A program made the translations under genes and the position numbers. Of a DNA stretch of 64,000 nucleotides, positions 17,194-25,468 are shown piece by piece (the first letter of the stretch is position 1; every line of letters begins with the position of its first letter). This DNA is from Rhodanobacter sp. LX-99 (GTDB taxonomy: Bacteria > Pseudomonadota > Gammaproteobacteria > Xanthomonadales > Rhodanobacteraceae), in NCBI RefSeq assembly GCF_018599185.1, contig NZ_JAHFVL010000002.1, forward strand, positions 124,001 through 188,000, in the 5' to 3' direction. Under the pieces are notes generated by a model. The model had not been told where the DNA came from, searched no databases, and saw nothing but the letters and a program-made list of their open reading frames with translations.

Positions 17194-19110
17194 ATGCCCC
17201 GCTCGCGCCTGCATCACCTGTTCACCAGGCCACTGCAACTGACCCGGCGCGGCGTGCTGTATGGCGCGCTGGTGCTGCTGGTGCTGCTGTTCGTGCCGTT
17301 GATCGTGGCCAGCAGCCGCTGGCTGCATGCGTCGCGGGTCGACCTCACCACCGACAAGCTGTATACCCTGACGCCGGGCACGCTGCACATCGTCGATACG
17401 CTGCAGCGGCCGCTGCGGCTGACCCTGTATTTCTCCGAGCACGCCACCCGCGACCTGCCGCAGCTGCGCAGCTACGAACAGCGCGTGCGCGAGATGCTGC
17501 AGGAAATGGTGGCGCGCTCGCACGGCCATATCCGCCTGCAGATCATCGACCCGGTGCCGTATTCCGACGACGAGGCCAGCGCCGAAGGCAACGGCCTGAC
17601 CGCGGCGAACGGCGGCAGCAACGGCGAGCGGGTGTTCTTCGGCCTGGCCGGCAGCGCCATGTCCGGCGGCCTCGAGAGCGAAGGCGCCGACGACCGCGTG
17701 CCGGAAAAGACACTGGCGATCGCGTTCTTCGATCCGGCCCGCGAGGCCTTCCTGGAATACGACATCGCCAAGCTGCTGTACGAGTTGAACCAGGCCAGCA
17801 AGCCGCCGATCGGGGTGATCAGTTCGCTGCCGGTCGAAGGCAACCCGATGCTCAGCGAGCAGCCGTGGACGGTGCTGCAGCAACTCGGCCAGCTGTTCGA
17901 CGTGAGGACGCTGGATGCGTCGACACTGCAGAAGGTCGACGACAGCATCAGGGTGCTGCTGCTGATCCACCCCAAGCGGTTGCCGCCCGATGCGCAGTAC
18001 GCGATCGACCAGTACGTGCTGCGCGGCGGCCACCTGGCGGTGTTCGTCGACCCCGATGCGGAACTGGACACCTCGCCGTATGGGCCGGACAGCATCACCT
18101 TCCCCGATCACGGTTCGGACCTGCCGCGGCTGTTCAGGGCCTGGGGCGTGAGTTACGACCCGCACAAGGTGGTGCTGGACCGCGCGCGCGCGCTGCAGAT
18201 CGAGCTGGCCGGCAGCAGCCTCAACCATCCGGCGATGCTCGACCTGGGCGCGCAGGAACTGAACCGCGACGACGTGGTCACCGCCAGCCTGCAGCGCATC
18301 AACGTGTCCACCGCGGGCTACTTCGACCTGGCCGCGGATGCGCGCACGCGGCTGGTGCCGCTGCTGCAGAGCAGTGCCGAAGCCGAGACGGTGGCGACCC
18401 AGCGGGTGCTGGATGCGAGCAGCGACCCCACGACCTTGTTGCAGGATTACAAGCCGGACGGCACGCACTACGTGCTGGCGGCGCGCCTGCGCGGCACCTT
18501 CGAGAGCGCATTCCCCGAGCGGGCCGGCGTGGCGGGTCATCGGGCCAGGTCGGCGCCGAATGCCGAGGTGATCCTGGTGGCCGACACCGACCTGCTCAGC
18601 GACCGGCTGTGGGTGGAGCCGCAGACCATCCTGGGCCAGACCATGATGCGGATTTTCGCCAACAACGGGGATTTCGTCACCAACCTGGTGGACAACCTCA
18701 GCGGTTCTTCGGCGCTGCTGTCGATCCGCGGCCGCTCCACCTCGCAGCGGCCGTTCACGCGGGTGCAGGCGCTGCGCAATGTGGCCGACCAGAAATTCCT
18801 GCAGAAGGAGCAGGAGCTAGAGAAGGAACTGGCCGACACCCGGCGCCGGCTGGACGAGCTGCAGCCGGCCAAGGGTGCCCACGCCAGCACGGCCACCGCC
18901 GAACAGCGCCGCGAGATCGAGCAGTTCCGCCAGCGCCAGCTGGCGATCAACAAGGAATTGCGCGACGTGCAGCACCAGCTCAACGCCGAGATCGACGCGC
19001 TCGGCCTGCGCCTGAAGTTCATCAACATCGTGCTGGTGCCGGCGCTGGTGGTTCTGCTCGGCCTGCTGTACGGCTGGCGGCGCACCCGCTACAGCCGCCA
19101 GCGGCGTTGA
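17194..19110 (+). CDS. GldG-like ABC accessory membrane protein
   Basis: A 638-residue protein with one membrane helix near the N-terminus (residues 24-44) and one at the C-terminus (about 610-630), with a large extracytoplasmic middle. The start VDLTTDKLYTLTPGTLHIVDTLQRPLRLTLYFSE matches the GldG/ABC_transp_aux family; ADTDLLSDRLW and NGDFVTNLVDNLSGS near residue 470-500 are family landmarks. A charged coiled coil lies at about 535-600 (KEQELEKELADTRRRLDELQ). It follows the permease by 4 bp. The DUF4340 gene that often ends this operon in proteobacteria is absent here. Confidence 0.88.
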   Translation: MPRSRLHHLFTRPLQLTRRGVLYGALVLLVLLFVPLIVASSRWLHASRVDLTTDKLYTLTPGTLHIVDTLQRPLRLTLYFSEHATRDLPQLRSYEQRVREMLQEMVARSHGHIRLQIIDPVPYSDDEASAEGNGLTAANGGSNGERVFFGLAGSAMSGGLESEGADDRVPEKTLAIAFFDPAREAFLEYDIAKLLYELNQASKPPIGVISSLPVEGNPMLSEQPWTVLQQLGQLFDVRTLDASTLQKVDDSIRVLLLIHPKRLPPDAQYAIDQYVLRGGHLAVFVDPDAELDTSPYGPDSITFPDHGSDLPRLFRAWGVSYDPHKVVLDRARALQIELAGSSLNHPAMLDLGAQELNRDDVVTASLQRINVSTAGYFDLAADARTRLVPLLQSSAEAETVATQRVLDASSDPTTLLQDYKPDGTHYVLAARLRGTFESAFPERAGVAGHRARSAPNAEVILVADTDLLSDRLWVEPQTILGQTMMRIFANNGDFVTNLVDNLSGSSALLSIRGRSTSQRPFTRVQALRNVADQKFLQKEQELEKELADTRRRLDELQPAKGAHASTATAEQRREIEQFRQRQLAINKELRDVQHQLNAEIDALGLRLKFINIVLVPALVVLLGLLYGWRRTRYSRQRR

Positions 19111-19232
19111 ACAGGCTCTGAAGCGGCAATCTGTCGCAAGCCCGCGGCACCGCTGCGGCTGACTCTGCCGGCGCGCGGCATTATGCTGGGAGGTCGCCGG
19201 CCGTTGCCGGCGCAGACAGAAGTGCCGGTGCA

Positions 19233-20114
19233 GTGACCGCAACCTTGTTGAAATGGATCGTGCCGTGGGAGTTCTCGTGGGTCTTGCTCGCGTGCTTCGT
19301 GTCGGCCGGCGTGCTGTACCTGCGCGGCAGCCGCCGCCTGTCGGTGAGCTTCGGCCGCAAGCTGGCGTTCTGGATCGGCATGGCGATCATCTACCTGTCG
19401 CTGCATACCTACCTGGATTACTACGCCGAGCATGAGTTCTTCATGCACCGCATCCAGCAGTTGCTGCTGCATCACCTGGCGCCGCTGCTGATCGTCACCG
19501 CGTATCCGGCCACGGTATTGCGCGCCGGCCTGCCGCTGGCCTGGCGGGTACGCCTGCTGCGGCCGCTGCAGCGTTCATGGCCGTGGCGGCTGACCGCCGG
19601 GGTGCTGCTGAATCCCACCGTGGCGACGCTGCTGTTCATCGCCTTCATCTTGGTCTGGCTGATCCCGTCCATGCAGACGCTGGCGATGCTGGACTGGCGC
19701 ATCTACCGCTTCATGAACTGGAGCATGTTGATCAGCGGCTTCGCCTACTGGTCGCTGGTGCTGGACCACCGGCCGCATCCGCCGGGGCGGATGACCGCCG
19801 GGCTGCGCGTGCTGTCGCCGGCGATCACCATGACGCCGCAGATCATCGCCGGCGCGATCATCACGTTCTCCAAGACCGACCTGTACCCGATCTTCGAGAT
19901 CTGCGGCCGCGCGTTCACCTTCAACGTGCTGACCGGGCAGCTGATCGGCGGCGTGATCATCTGGGTGCCGTCGGCGCTGGTGGAATCCATCGGCGGCCTG
20001 ATGGCGCTGCGCATGTGGCTGCGGCTGTCGCGCAACGGCCGCTTGCCGCGCAAGCCGCTGCATCGGCCCGCGGCGCGGCGCGCGGCCGTGGTCGATACGG
20101 TCGTGCCGGACTGA
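19233..20114 (+). CDS. ctaG: Cytochrome c oxidase assembly factor CtaG (caa3 type)
   Basis: A 293-residue polytopic membrane protein of the caa3_CtaG family needed for CuB insertion/assembly of cytochrome oxidase in Bacillus; this is a different family from the Cox11-type CtaG. Conserved histidines occur in membrane context: YLSLHTYLDYYAEHEFFMHRIQQLLLHHLAPLL, and LVLDHRPHPPG. The GTG at 19233 is the working start; there is no strong Shine-Dalgarno and a nearby GTG is possible. It faces the PCuAC and SCO genes, all linked to copper delivery to oxidase. Confidence 0.85.
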   Translation: MTATLLKWIVPWEFSWVLLACFVSAGVLYLRGSRRLSVSFGRKLAFWIGMAIIYLSLHTYLDYYAEHEFFMHRIQQLLLHHLAPLLIVTAYPATVLRAGLPLAWRVRLLRPLQRSWPWRLTAGVLLNPTVATLLFIAFILVWLIPSMQTLAMLDWRIYRFMNWSMLISGFAYWSLVLDHRPHPPGRMTAGLRVLSPAITMTPQIIAGAIITFSKTDLYPIFEICGRAFTFNVLTGQLIGGVIIWVPSALVESIGGLMALRMWLRLSRNGRLPRKPLHRPAARRAAVVDTVVPD

Positions 20115-20128
20115 GTTTCGCCGCGGGC

Positions 20129-20638
20129 TCAGTGGCCGTGCGGCATCGCGCCGTGGTCCATCGCCGGCATCGCGTGGTCGGCGTGTCCGTCGCCGGCATC
20201 CAGTGCATTTGCCGGGCGCGCGATGAAATCGGTGGCCAGCGTGCTGCCGTCGCCGAACTGCAGCGTCAGGGTGACGGTGTCGCCGGGTTTCACCGGCGCG
20301 TTCGGCTGCATCAGCATCAGGTGGTAGCCGGCCGGCGCCAGCTCCGCCTTGCCGTGCGCGGGCACGTTCACCGCGTCGACCATGCTCATGCGGCTCATGC
20401 CGCCCGCGCGCGAACTCTGGTGCAGCATCACCTCGGCGTACACCTTGCTGCCGGCGCCACGCAGCGTGACCGGCTGCTCGCCGTCGTTTTCCAGCGTGAC
20501 ATAGGCGCCGGCCGGTAGCGTGCCGGGCAGCACGCGGATCCAGGCGTGGCTGGCGCGGATGTGGTCGGCGTCGGTGGCGTGGGCGCCGCCGGCCAGCAGC
20601 AGGCCGGACAGCAGCAACGACAGCGTGGATGACTTCAT
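20129..20638 (-). CDS. Periplasmic copper chaperone PCu(A)C with His/Met tail
   Basis: A 169-residue exported protein: signal peptide at 1-21 (LLLSGLLLAGGAHA), then the PCuAC fold with the Cu(I) ligands H-x(10)-M...H-x-M recognisable in EVMLHQSSRAGGMSRM and GYHLMLM. The C-terminal tail after about residue 148 is rich in His and Met (HADHAMPAMDHGAMPHGH), a second likely copper site. These proteins load copper into the CuA centre of oxidase subunit II together with SCO. Its ATG overlaps the stop of the SCO gene (ATGA). Confidence 0.92.
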   Translation of the reverse strand: MKSSTLSLLLSGLLLAGGAHATDADHIRASHAWIRVLPGTLPAGAYVTLENDGEQPVTLRGAGSKVYAEVMLHQSSRAGGMSRMSMVDAVNVPAHGKAELAPAGYHLMLMQPNAPVKPGDTVTLTLQFGDGSTLATDFIARPANALDAGDGHADHAMPAMDHGAMPHGH

Positions 20639-21252
20639 GGGGTGGCTCCGGTGTCGAGCAGCAGGTGCAGGTCGTGCACCAGGTCGTCCTGCGAGGCGGA
20701 CGGCGTGGCCAGCACGCGGGCGCGGCCGTCGCGGTCGAACACGTAGATCGCCGAGCTGTGGCTGACTTCGTAGGCGCCGTCGGCCGAGCCGGGCTCGCGG
20801 GTGAACGCCGAGCGATAGCGCTTGCTCAGCGCTTCGACCGCGCGGGCACTGCCGGTGAGGCCGACGGCGCGCGGGTCGAACGCGTTGACGTAGGCGTGCA
20901 TGATCGCCGGGGTGTCGCGCGCCGGATCGACGCTGACGAACAGGATGCGTGCGCCGTCGGCCAGCGGCCCCAGCCGCTGCATCACGACGTGCAACTGCGC
21001 CAGGGTCAGCGGGCAGACGTCGGGACAGTGGGTGTAGCCGAAGTACAGCACCGCCACCTTGCCGCGGTAGTCGGCGCCGGTGACGGCCTTGCCGCTGTCG
21101 TCGGTGAGCTCGAAGTCGAGGTCGGGCATGTGCCCGCTGATGTTGGTCAGCCGGAACGGCAGCGGCTCGCCGCGGTGGCAGCCGCCCAGCAGCAGGCCGG
21201 CGGCAAGCAGCAGGAACAGCAGGGCGGGGCGCAGCCAGTGGCGGGGCTTCAT
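20635..21252 (-). CDS. SCO1/SenC family copper lipoprotein
   Basis: A 205-residue thioredoxin-fold protein. The N-terminus MKPRHWLRPALLFLLLAAGLLLGGC is a lipoprotein signal with Cys25 as lipidation site. The Cu/redox motif is HCPDVCPLTL (CxxxC), and the third ligand is the His of HSSAIYVFD. It reduces or metallates the CuA site of cytochrome c oxidase. The start at 21252 is chosen because it gives a correct lipoprotein signal; the ATG at 21273 would add seven residues. Co-transcribed with the PCuAC chaperone. Confidence 0.92.
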   Translation of the reverse strand: MKPRHWLRPALLFLLLAAGLLLGGCHRGEPLPFRLTNISGHMPDLDFELTDDSGKAVTGADYRGKVAVLYFGYTHCPDVCPLTLAQLHVVMQRLGPLADGARILFVSVDPARDTPAIMHAYVNAFDPRAVGLTGSARAVEALSKRYRSAFTREPGSADGAYEVSHSSAIYVFDRDGRARVLATPSASQDDLVHDLHLLLDTGATP

Positions 21253-21334
21253 GCGAGAATCCTGGATCTTCATCCGCTCAAGCATACGACACCGGCCGCG
21301 TTGCCGGGTCCGCCGACCAGGGGCTACGAACACG

Positions 21335-21712
21335 ATGCGACAAATTGTCAGTACCCGCGTCGCCTTGCTGGTCGGCATCGCCGGCGCCAGCGCGGTGCTG
21401 CTGGGCGCGTTCGGCGCGCATGCGCTGCGCGGCGTGCTCGATGCCCGTGGCGCCGAGTTGTGGCATACGGCGGTGAACTACCACGCATGGCATGCGCTGG
21501 CGCTGGCCGTGGCGGCCGGGCTGGGCTGTGGCCGCGGCAGGCGCGTCGCGATGCTGGCGTTCGTCGTCGGCATCGTGCTGTTCAGCGGCAGCCTGTACGC
21601 ATTGGCGCTGGGTGCGCCGCGCTGGGTCGGGATCATCACGCCGCTCGGCGGGCTCGCCTTCGTCGCCGGCTGGCTCGCGCTCGGGTGGGCGTTGCGCACT
21701 CGTAACGAATAG
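21335..21712 (+). CDS. DUF423 family membrane protein
   Basis: A 125-residue protein with four hydrophobic segments. LLGAFGAHALRGVLD and WHTAVNYHAWHALALAV are the DUF423 (YgdD/YwdK) hallmark, and ITPLGGLAFVAGWLALGWAL ends the protein. Function is unknown in the family. It is divergent from the SCO gene (82 bp between starts). Confidence 0.9.
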   Translation: MRQIVSTRVALLVGIAGASAVLLGAFGAHALRGVLDARGAELWHTAVNYHAWHALALAVAAGLGCGRGRRVAMLAFVVGIVLFSGSLYALALGAPRWVGIITPLGGLAFVAGWLALGWALRTRNE

Positions 21713-21761
21713 TTCTTGCGGGTGTCATCCGGTGGTCATGGCCGGTTGCGATGGTGCCGGC

Positions 21762-22169
21762 ATGAACACGCAGATCGCCCTTCGCCATCGATCCCTCGCG
21801 GCGTGGTCACCCGGCCGCATGCCCCGCCGCCTGCCTGCCATCGCGCTGCTCGCGCTGTTGTCGGCATGCCTGCTGTGGTGGTGCTGGCCGGCTGCTGATC
21901 GTACGGCGGATGAGCCTTCGATCCAGCACCTCGTGCACTGGCAGGATGCGGACCACGACTGGCTGCTGGTGGTCGATCCGGCGACCCGCGAGCTGGTGGT
22001 CTACGACGCCACCGATGGCCGTCCGCTGGAGCGGCTCGGCGCGGACGACGGCTTGCCGGACGTGCAGTCGATCGCGCAGCAGGGGCCGTGGTTGTTCGTG
22101 ACGGGCCGGCAGCACCCGAAGGTGCTGAAGCTGCCGGAGCTGCGGGCGGTTGCCGCGGGCGGCCGCTAG
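21762..22169 (+). CDS. Hypothetical membrane-anchored or lipoprotein, beta-rich C-terminus
   Basis: A 135-residue protein I do not recognise. A basic N-terminus is followed by a hydrophobic stretch (residues 26-42, IALLALLSACLLWWCW) that could be a signal anchor or a lipobox-like signal (LLSAC). The remainder (DWLLVVDPATRELVVYDATDGRPLERLGADDGLPDVQSIAQQGPWLFVTG) resembles one to two blades of a beta-propeller/WD-like repeat, too short for a whole propeller. The ATG at 21762 is the only reasonable start. Its end overlaps the stop of the opposite-strand CPBP gene by 4 bp. Confidence 0.6.
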   Translation: MNTQIALRHRSLAAWSPGRMPRRLPAIALLALLSACLLWWCWPAADRTADEPSIQHLVHWQDADHDWLLVVDPATRELVVYDATDGRPLERLGADDGLPDVQSIAQQGPWLFVTGRQHPKVLKLPELRAVAAGGR

Positions 22170-22936
22170 AAGCCGCCGGCCAGCGGCAGGGCCACGTGCA
22201 GCACTAGGTCGGCGCAGAAGTGCGCCAGCATCGCGTGCTCCAGCCCGTACTTCCAGAACAGGCCGCCGGTGACGATGCCGACCACGGCGTTGAGCAGCAC
22301 GATGCGCGCGACCAGCAGCGGCGTGCCGAGCAGGCCGGCGGCATGCGCGGTGGGCAGGTGGCCGGCGCCGAACAGCAGCGCGGCCAACGCGATCCCCAGC
22401 ACGAACATCCATGGCCGCACCACGCGCCGGTGGCAGCGCGCCAGCAGCCACACCAGCGCGCTGACCGGTAACAGTCGACACAACACTTCCTCCACGATGC
22501 CGCCGTAGAACACGGCCAGCGCACCGCGCCAGGCCTGCACGGCCGGCTCTGCATGCCTCGGGCCGAGCGCCGACAATCCGGCTACAAACAACGCCACCAG
22601 CACGCCGAGCAGGGCGGCCAGCCACCAGCGCGGGCGTCGTGCCGGATCGCGTGGCCGCCGGTACACCCAGGCGCGCAGCCAGGGCGCATCGAGGCCGTAC
22701 TGCGCGCCCAGGTACAGGCCGAGCCAGCCCAGCAGCCAGCACAGCACGCCGGTCTCCACCGCCGCCTTCAGCACGATGACCGGCAAGGGCAACGGCAATA
22801 CGGCGAATTGCTGCGGCGTCAGCGCCATCACGTACGGCATCAGCGCCAGCGTGGCCAGCGCGCCGGCGATGCCGAACAGTACGGCGAGCTTCAGGTGCGG
22901 ACCGCTGACCGACAGGATTGGCGGGTTGGCAGGCAT
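22166..22936 (-). CDS. CPBP family intramembrane metalloprotease
   Basis: A 256-residue polytopic protein of the CPBP (Abi/CAAX protease-like) group. Motif 1 is GGIVEEVLCRLL (EExxxR), motif 2 is LFGAGHLP (FxxxH-like), and the last helices contain MLAHFCADLVLH (HxxxD/N-like). These intramembrane glutamate proteases include Rce1 and bacteriocin-immunity proteins; the substrate is unknown. It is the third gene of the SPFH - ribbon-helix-helix - CPBP operon, starting 25 bp after the small regulator gene. Confidence 0.8.
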   Translation of the reverse strand: MPANPPILSVSGPHLKLAVLFGIAGALATLALMPYVMALTPQQFAVLPLPLPVIVLKAAVETGVLCWLLGWLGLYLGAQYGLDAPWLRAWVYRRPRDPARRPRWWLAALLGVLVALFVAGLSALGPRHAEPAVQAWRGALAVFYGGIVEEVLCRLLPVSALVWLLARCHRRVVRPWMFVLGIALAALLFGAGHLPTAHAAGLLGTPLLVARIVLLNAVVGIVTGGLFWKYGLEHAMLAHFCADLVLHVALPLAGGF

Positions 22937-22961
22937 GCGTGCGTACTCCCCCGTGAGCGGT

Positions 22962-23156
22962 TCAATCCGCGTCGTTGTCGTCGGCTACCGGCTTGGCCGG
23001 GCCGGCCTTCAACCGGCCGGCCTTGCGCAGCGCCTCGCGCAGCACGTATTCGATCTGTGCGTTGAGGCTGCGCAACTCGTCTTCCGACCAGCGCTGCATT
23101 GCATCCAGCACGGTGGCGCTGATGCGCAGCGGATAGGCTTTTTTCTCGACCGCCAT
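22962..23156 (-). CDS. Arc-type ribbon-helix-helix protein
   Basis: A 64-residue basic protein. [44 protein letters not shown] is a classic Arc/MetJ ribbon-helix-helix: an N-terminal strand, helix A, then [14 protein letters not shown] as helix B. It should dimerise and bind DNA. It lies between the SPFH gene (9 bp gap) and the CPBP gene and is a natural candidate to bind the palindrome in the operon promoter, but this is inference. No toxin gene resembling a TA partner is adjacent. Confidence 0.85.
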   Translation of the reverse strand: MAVEKKAYPLRISATVLDAMQRWSEDELRSLNAQIEYVLREALRKAGRLKAGPAKPVADDNDAD

Positions 23157-23165
23157 CGGAACGCG

Positions 23166-24044
23166 TCAGTTGTACAGCGTGCCGGTATTCAATACCGGCT
23201 GGGTGCCTCGCTCGCCGCACAGCACCACCAGCAGGTTGCTGACCATCGCCGCCTTGCGCTCCTCGTCGAGGTTCACCACGCCGCGCTGGCTGAGCTGGTC
23301 CAGCGCCATCTCGACCATGCTCACCGCGCCTTCGACGATCTTCGTGCGGGCGGCGATGATCGCGCCGGCCTGCTGTCGCTGCAGCATGGCCTGGGCGATT
23401 TCCTGGGCGTAGGCGAGGTGGCTGATGCGCGCCTCGACCACCTGCACGCCGGCCTTGCCGAGGCGGGTCTGGATCTCGTCGCGCAGGTGCGAGTTGATCA
23501 CGTCGCCGTGGCTGCGCAGCGACGGCTTGCCGTCGTCGTGGGCGTCGTACGGGTAGCTCTGCGCCATCTGCCGCAGCGCCGATTCGCTCTGGATGTGCAC
23601 GTAGTTCTCGTAGTCGTCCACGCAGAACACCGCCTCGGCCGTGTCCAGCACCTGCCACACCACCACCGCGCCGATCTCGATCGGGTTGCCGTCGTTGTCG
23701 TTGACCTTCAGCTTGCCGCTCTCGAAGTTGCGCACGCGCAGCGAGATGCGCCGGCGGCTGTAGAACGGGTTGGTCCAGCGCAGGCCTTCCTGGCGCACGG
23801 TGCCGGCGTACTTGCCGAACAATTGCAGCACCTGGCCCTCGTTCGGCGCGACCTGGAAAAAGCCTTTCAGCAGGAAACCGTCGACGGCCAGCAGGATCAC
23901 GCCGGCAGACAGCTGGGGCAGCGGCGGGGCCTCCGGATGGTTATGGATGGCCGAGGCCACCAGTGCCACACCGATGCCGGCGAGTACCAGGCACAGCCCG
24001 ATGAAAGGAATGCCGGCGACGGAAAAGCCATTGCGTTCGTTCAT
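23166..24044 (-). CDS. SPFH/Band 7 domain protein (slipin-like)
   Basis: A 292-residue protein with two N-terminal hydrophobic segments (about 10-32 and 44-62) followed by an SPFH domain: [45 protein letters not shown], then [19 protein letters not shown] and a helical region ([40 protein letters not shown]). SPFH proteins form ring-like scaffolds on membranes and often regulate membrane proteases, which makes the CPBP protease two genes on suggestive. The ATG at 24044 has GGGAG at a good distance. The promoter carries a long palindrome. Confidence 0.9.
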   Translation of the reverse strand: MNERNGFSVAGIPFIGLCLVLAGIGVALVASAIHNHPEAPPLPQLSAGVILLAVDGFLLKGFFQVAPNEGQVLQLFGKYAGTVRQEGLRWTNPFYSRRRISLRVRNFESGKLKVNDNDGNPIEIGAVVVWQVLDTAEAVFCVDDYENYVHIQSESALRQMAQSYPYDAHDDGKPSLRSHGDVINSHLRDEIQTRLGKAGVQVVEARISHLAYAQEIAQAMLQRQQAGAIIAARTKIVEGAVSMVEMALDQLSQRGVVNLDEERKAAMVSNLLVVLCGERGTQPVLNTGTLYN

Positions 24045-24068
24045 GTATCGTCTCCCTGAGGTGAGGAA

Positions 24069-24097
24069 ATTAGATATCAAATTGATATCTAATGCAA
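24069..24097 (-). promoter_or_regulatory. Promoter with 25-bp palindromic operator upstream of the SPFH operon
   Basis: At 24069-24093, ATTAGATATCAA and TTGATATCTAAT form a perfect inverted repeat around one central base, very AT-rich against a high-GC background. On the minus strand a -35 TTGCAT (24097-24092) and a -10 TCTAAT (24074-24069) are exactly 17 bases apart, so the palindrome fills the spacer and the -10 box. That is the layout of a repressor site that blocks RNA polymerase. The SPFH ATG is 25 bases downstream. Confidence 0.75.
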
Positions 24098-24183
24098 GCG
24101 AGTGGAGACGATTCCCCCGAGGGCGGCAGGTTGCGCCATACCCGGCCGCATACAATGCCGATTTGCCCTTACCGGAGAACCCG

Positions 24184-25365
24184 ATGAAGCCATTCGGCAC
24201 GCCCCATTCCGACCACGCGCTGCGCGTCCTGCTGCTTGGGGCCGGCGAGCTGGGCAAGGAGGTGGCGATCGAACTGCAGCGCTACGCCGTGGAAGTGATC
24301 GCGGTGGATCGCTATGCGAATGCGCCGGCCATGCAGGTTGCCCATCGCAGCCACGTCGTCGACATGCTCGACGGCAAGGCGCTGCGCGCGGTGATCGAAC
24401 TGGAAAAACCCGACCTGGTGGTGCCGGAGATCGAGGCGATCCACACGCCGACCCTGATCGAGCTGGAGAAGGAAGGGCAGCGGGTGATCCCGACCGCCCG
24501 CGCGGCGTGGCTGACGATGGACCGCGAAGGCATCCGCAAGCTGGCCGCCGAGGAATTGAAATTGCCGACCTCGCCGTACCGCTTCTGCGACGACGAGGCA
24601 CAGTACCGCGAGGCGGCGGCCGTGATCGGCTACCCGTTCGTGATCAAGCCGGTGATGAGTTCGTCCGGCAAGGGCCAGAGCGTGGTGCGCGGCGCCGACG
24701 AGTTGCGGCACGCGTGGGATTACGCGCAGTCCGGCGGGCGCGCCGGCAAGGGCCGGGTGATCGTCGAGGGCTTCGTCGACTTCGACTACGAGATCACCAT
24801 GCTCACCGTGCGGCACGTCGATGGCGTGAGCTTCTGCGCACCGATCGGCCATCGTCAGGAGGAGGGCGACTACCGCGAATCGTGGCAGCCGCAGCCGATG
24901 AGCGATGCCGCGCTGGCGGAGGCGCAGCGACAGGCCGCCGCGGTCACCGGCGCACTGGGCGGCTGGGGCGTGTTCGGCGTGGAGTTCTTCGTGAAGGGCG
25001 ATGCAGTGATCTTCTCCGAGGTCAGCCCGCGTCCGCACGACACCGGCCTGGTCACGCTGATCTCGCAGGAGTTCTCCGAGTTCGCCTTGCATGCGCGCGC
25101 GATCCTCGGCCTGCCGATTCCGGTGATCCACCAGTACGGACCGTCGGCCTCGTGCGCGGTGCTGGTCGAGGGCGAGGGCATGGGGCCGCGCTACCACGGC
25201 GTCGCTGCGGCGCTGGCCGAACCGGACACGCAGCTGCGCATCTTCGGCAAGCCCGAGGTGAAGGGCCGCCGGCGCATGGCGGTGACGCTGGCGCGCGCCG
25301 GGTCGCTGGAGGCGGCGGTGGGCAGGGCGGTGCGCGCGGCCGGGCATTTGCGCATCGAGTTGTGA
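24184..25365 (+). CDS. purT: Formate-dependent phosphoribosylglycinamide formyltransferase PurT
   Basis: A 393-residue ATP-grasp enzyme converting GAR, formate and ATP to FGAR in purine synthesis without folate. N-terminal [29 protein letters not shown], then [13 protein letters not shown], the ATP-grasp core [19 protein letters not shown], and [29 protein letters not shown] with Mg ligands. The ATG at 24184 is preceded by CGGAGAAC. No purine operon genes are adjacent; it stands alone as usual. Confidence 0.96.
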   Translation: MKPFGTPHSDHALRVLLLGAGELGKEVAIELQRYAVEVIAVDRYANAPAMQVAHRSHVVDMLDGKALRAVIELEKPDLVVPEIEAIHTPTLIELEKEGQRVIPTARAAWLTMDREGIRKLAAEELKLPTSPYRFCDDEAQYREAAAVIGYPFVIKPVMSSSGKGQSVVRGADELRHAWDYAQSGGRAGKGRVIVEGFVDFDYEITMLTVRHVDGVSFCAPIGHRQEEGDYRESWQPQPMSDAALAEAQRQAAAVTGALGGWGVFGVEFFVKGDAVIFSEVSPRPHDTGLVTLISQEFSEFALHARAILGLPIPVIHQYGPSASCAVLVEGEGMGPRYHGVAAALAEPDTQLRIFGKPEVKGRRRMAVTLARAGSLEAAVGRAVRAAGHLRIEL

Positions 25366-25468
25366 GCGCGGGCGTCAGTCCGGCTCGATGCGATAGGCTT
25401 GCGTGACGAGGTTCCTGCAAGCACGACAGGCGGTCTGTCATGGCCGCTGACTGATAGAGGGTGACGAG

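Noticed and set aside
22962..24044. Ribbon-helix-helix gene as the antitoxin of a toxin-antitoxin pair.
   Set aside because: The neighbours are an SPFH scaffold and a CPBP membrane protein; no RelE, HicA, PIN or similar small toxin is present.
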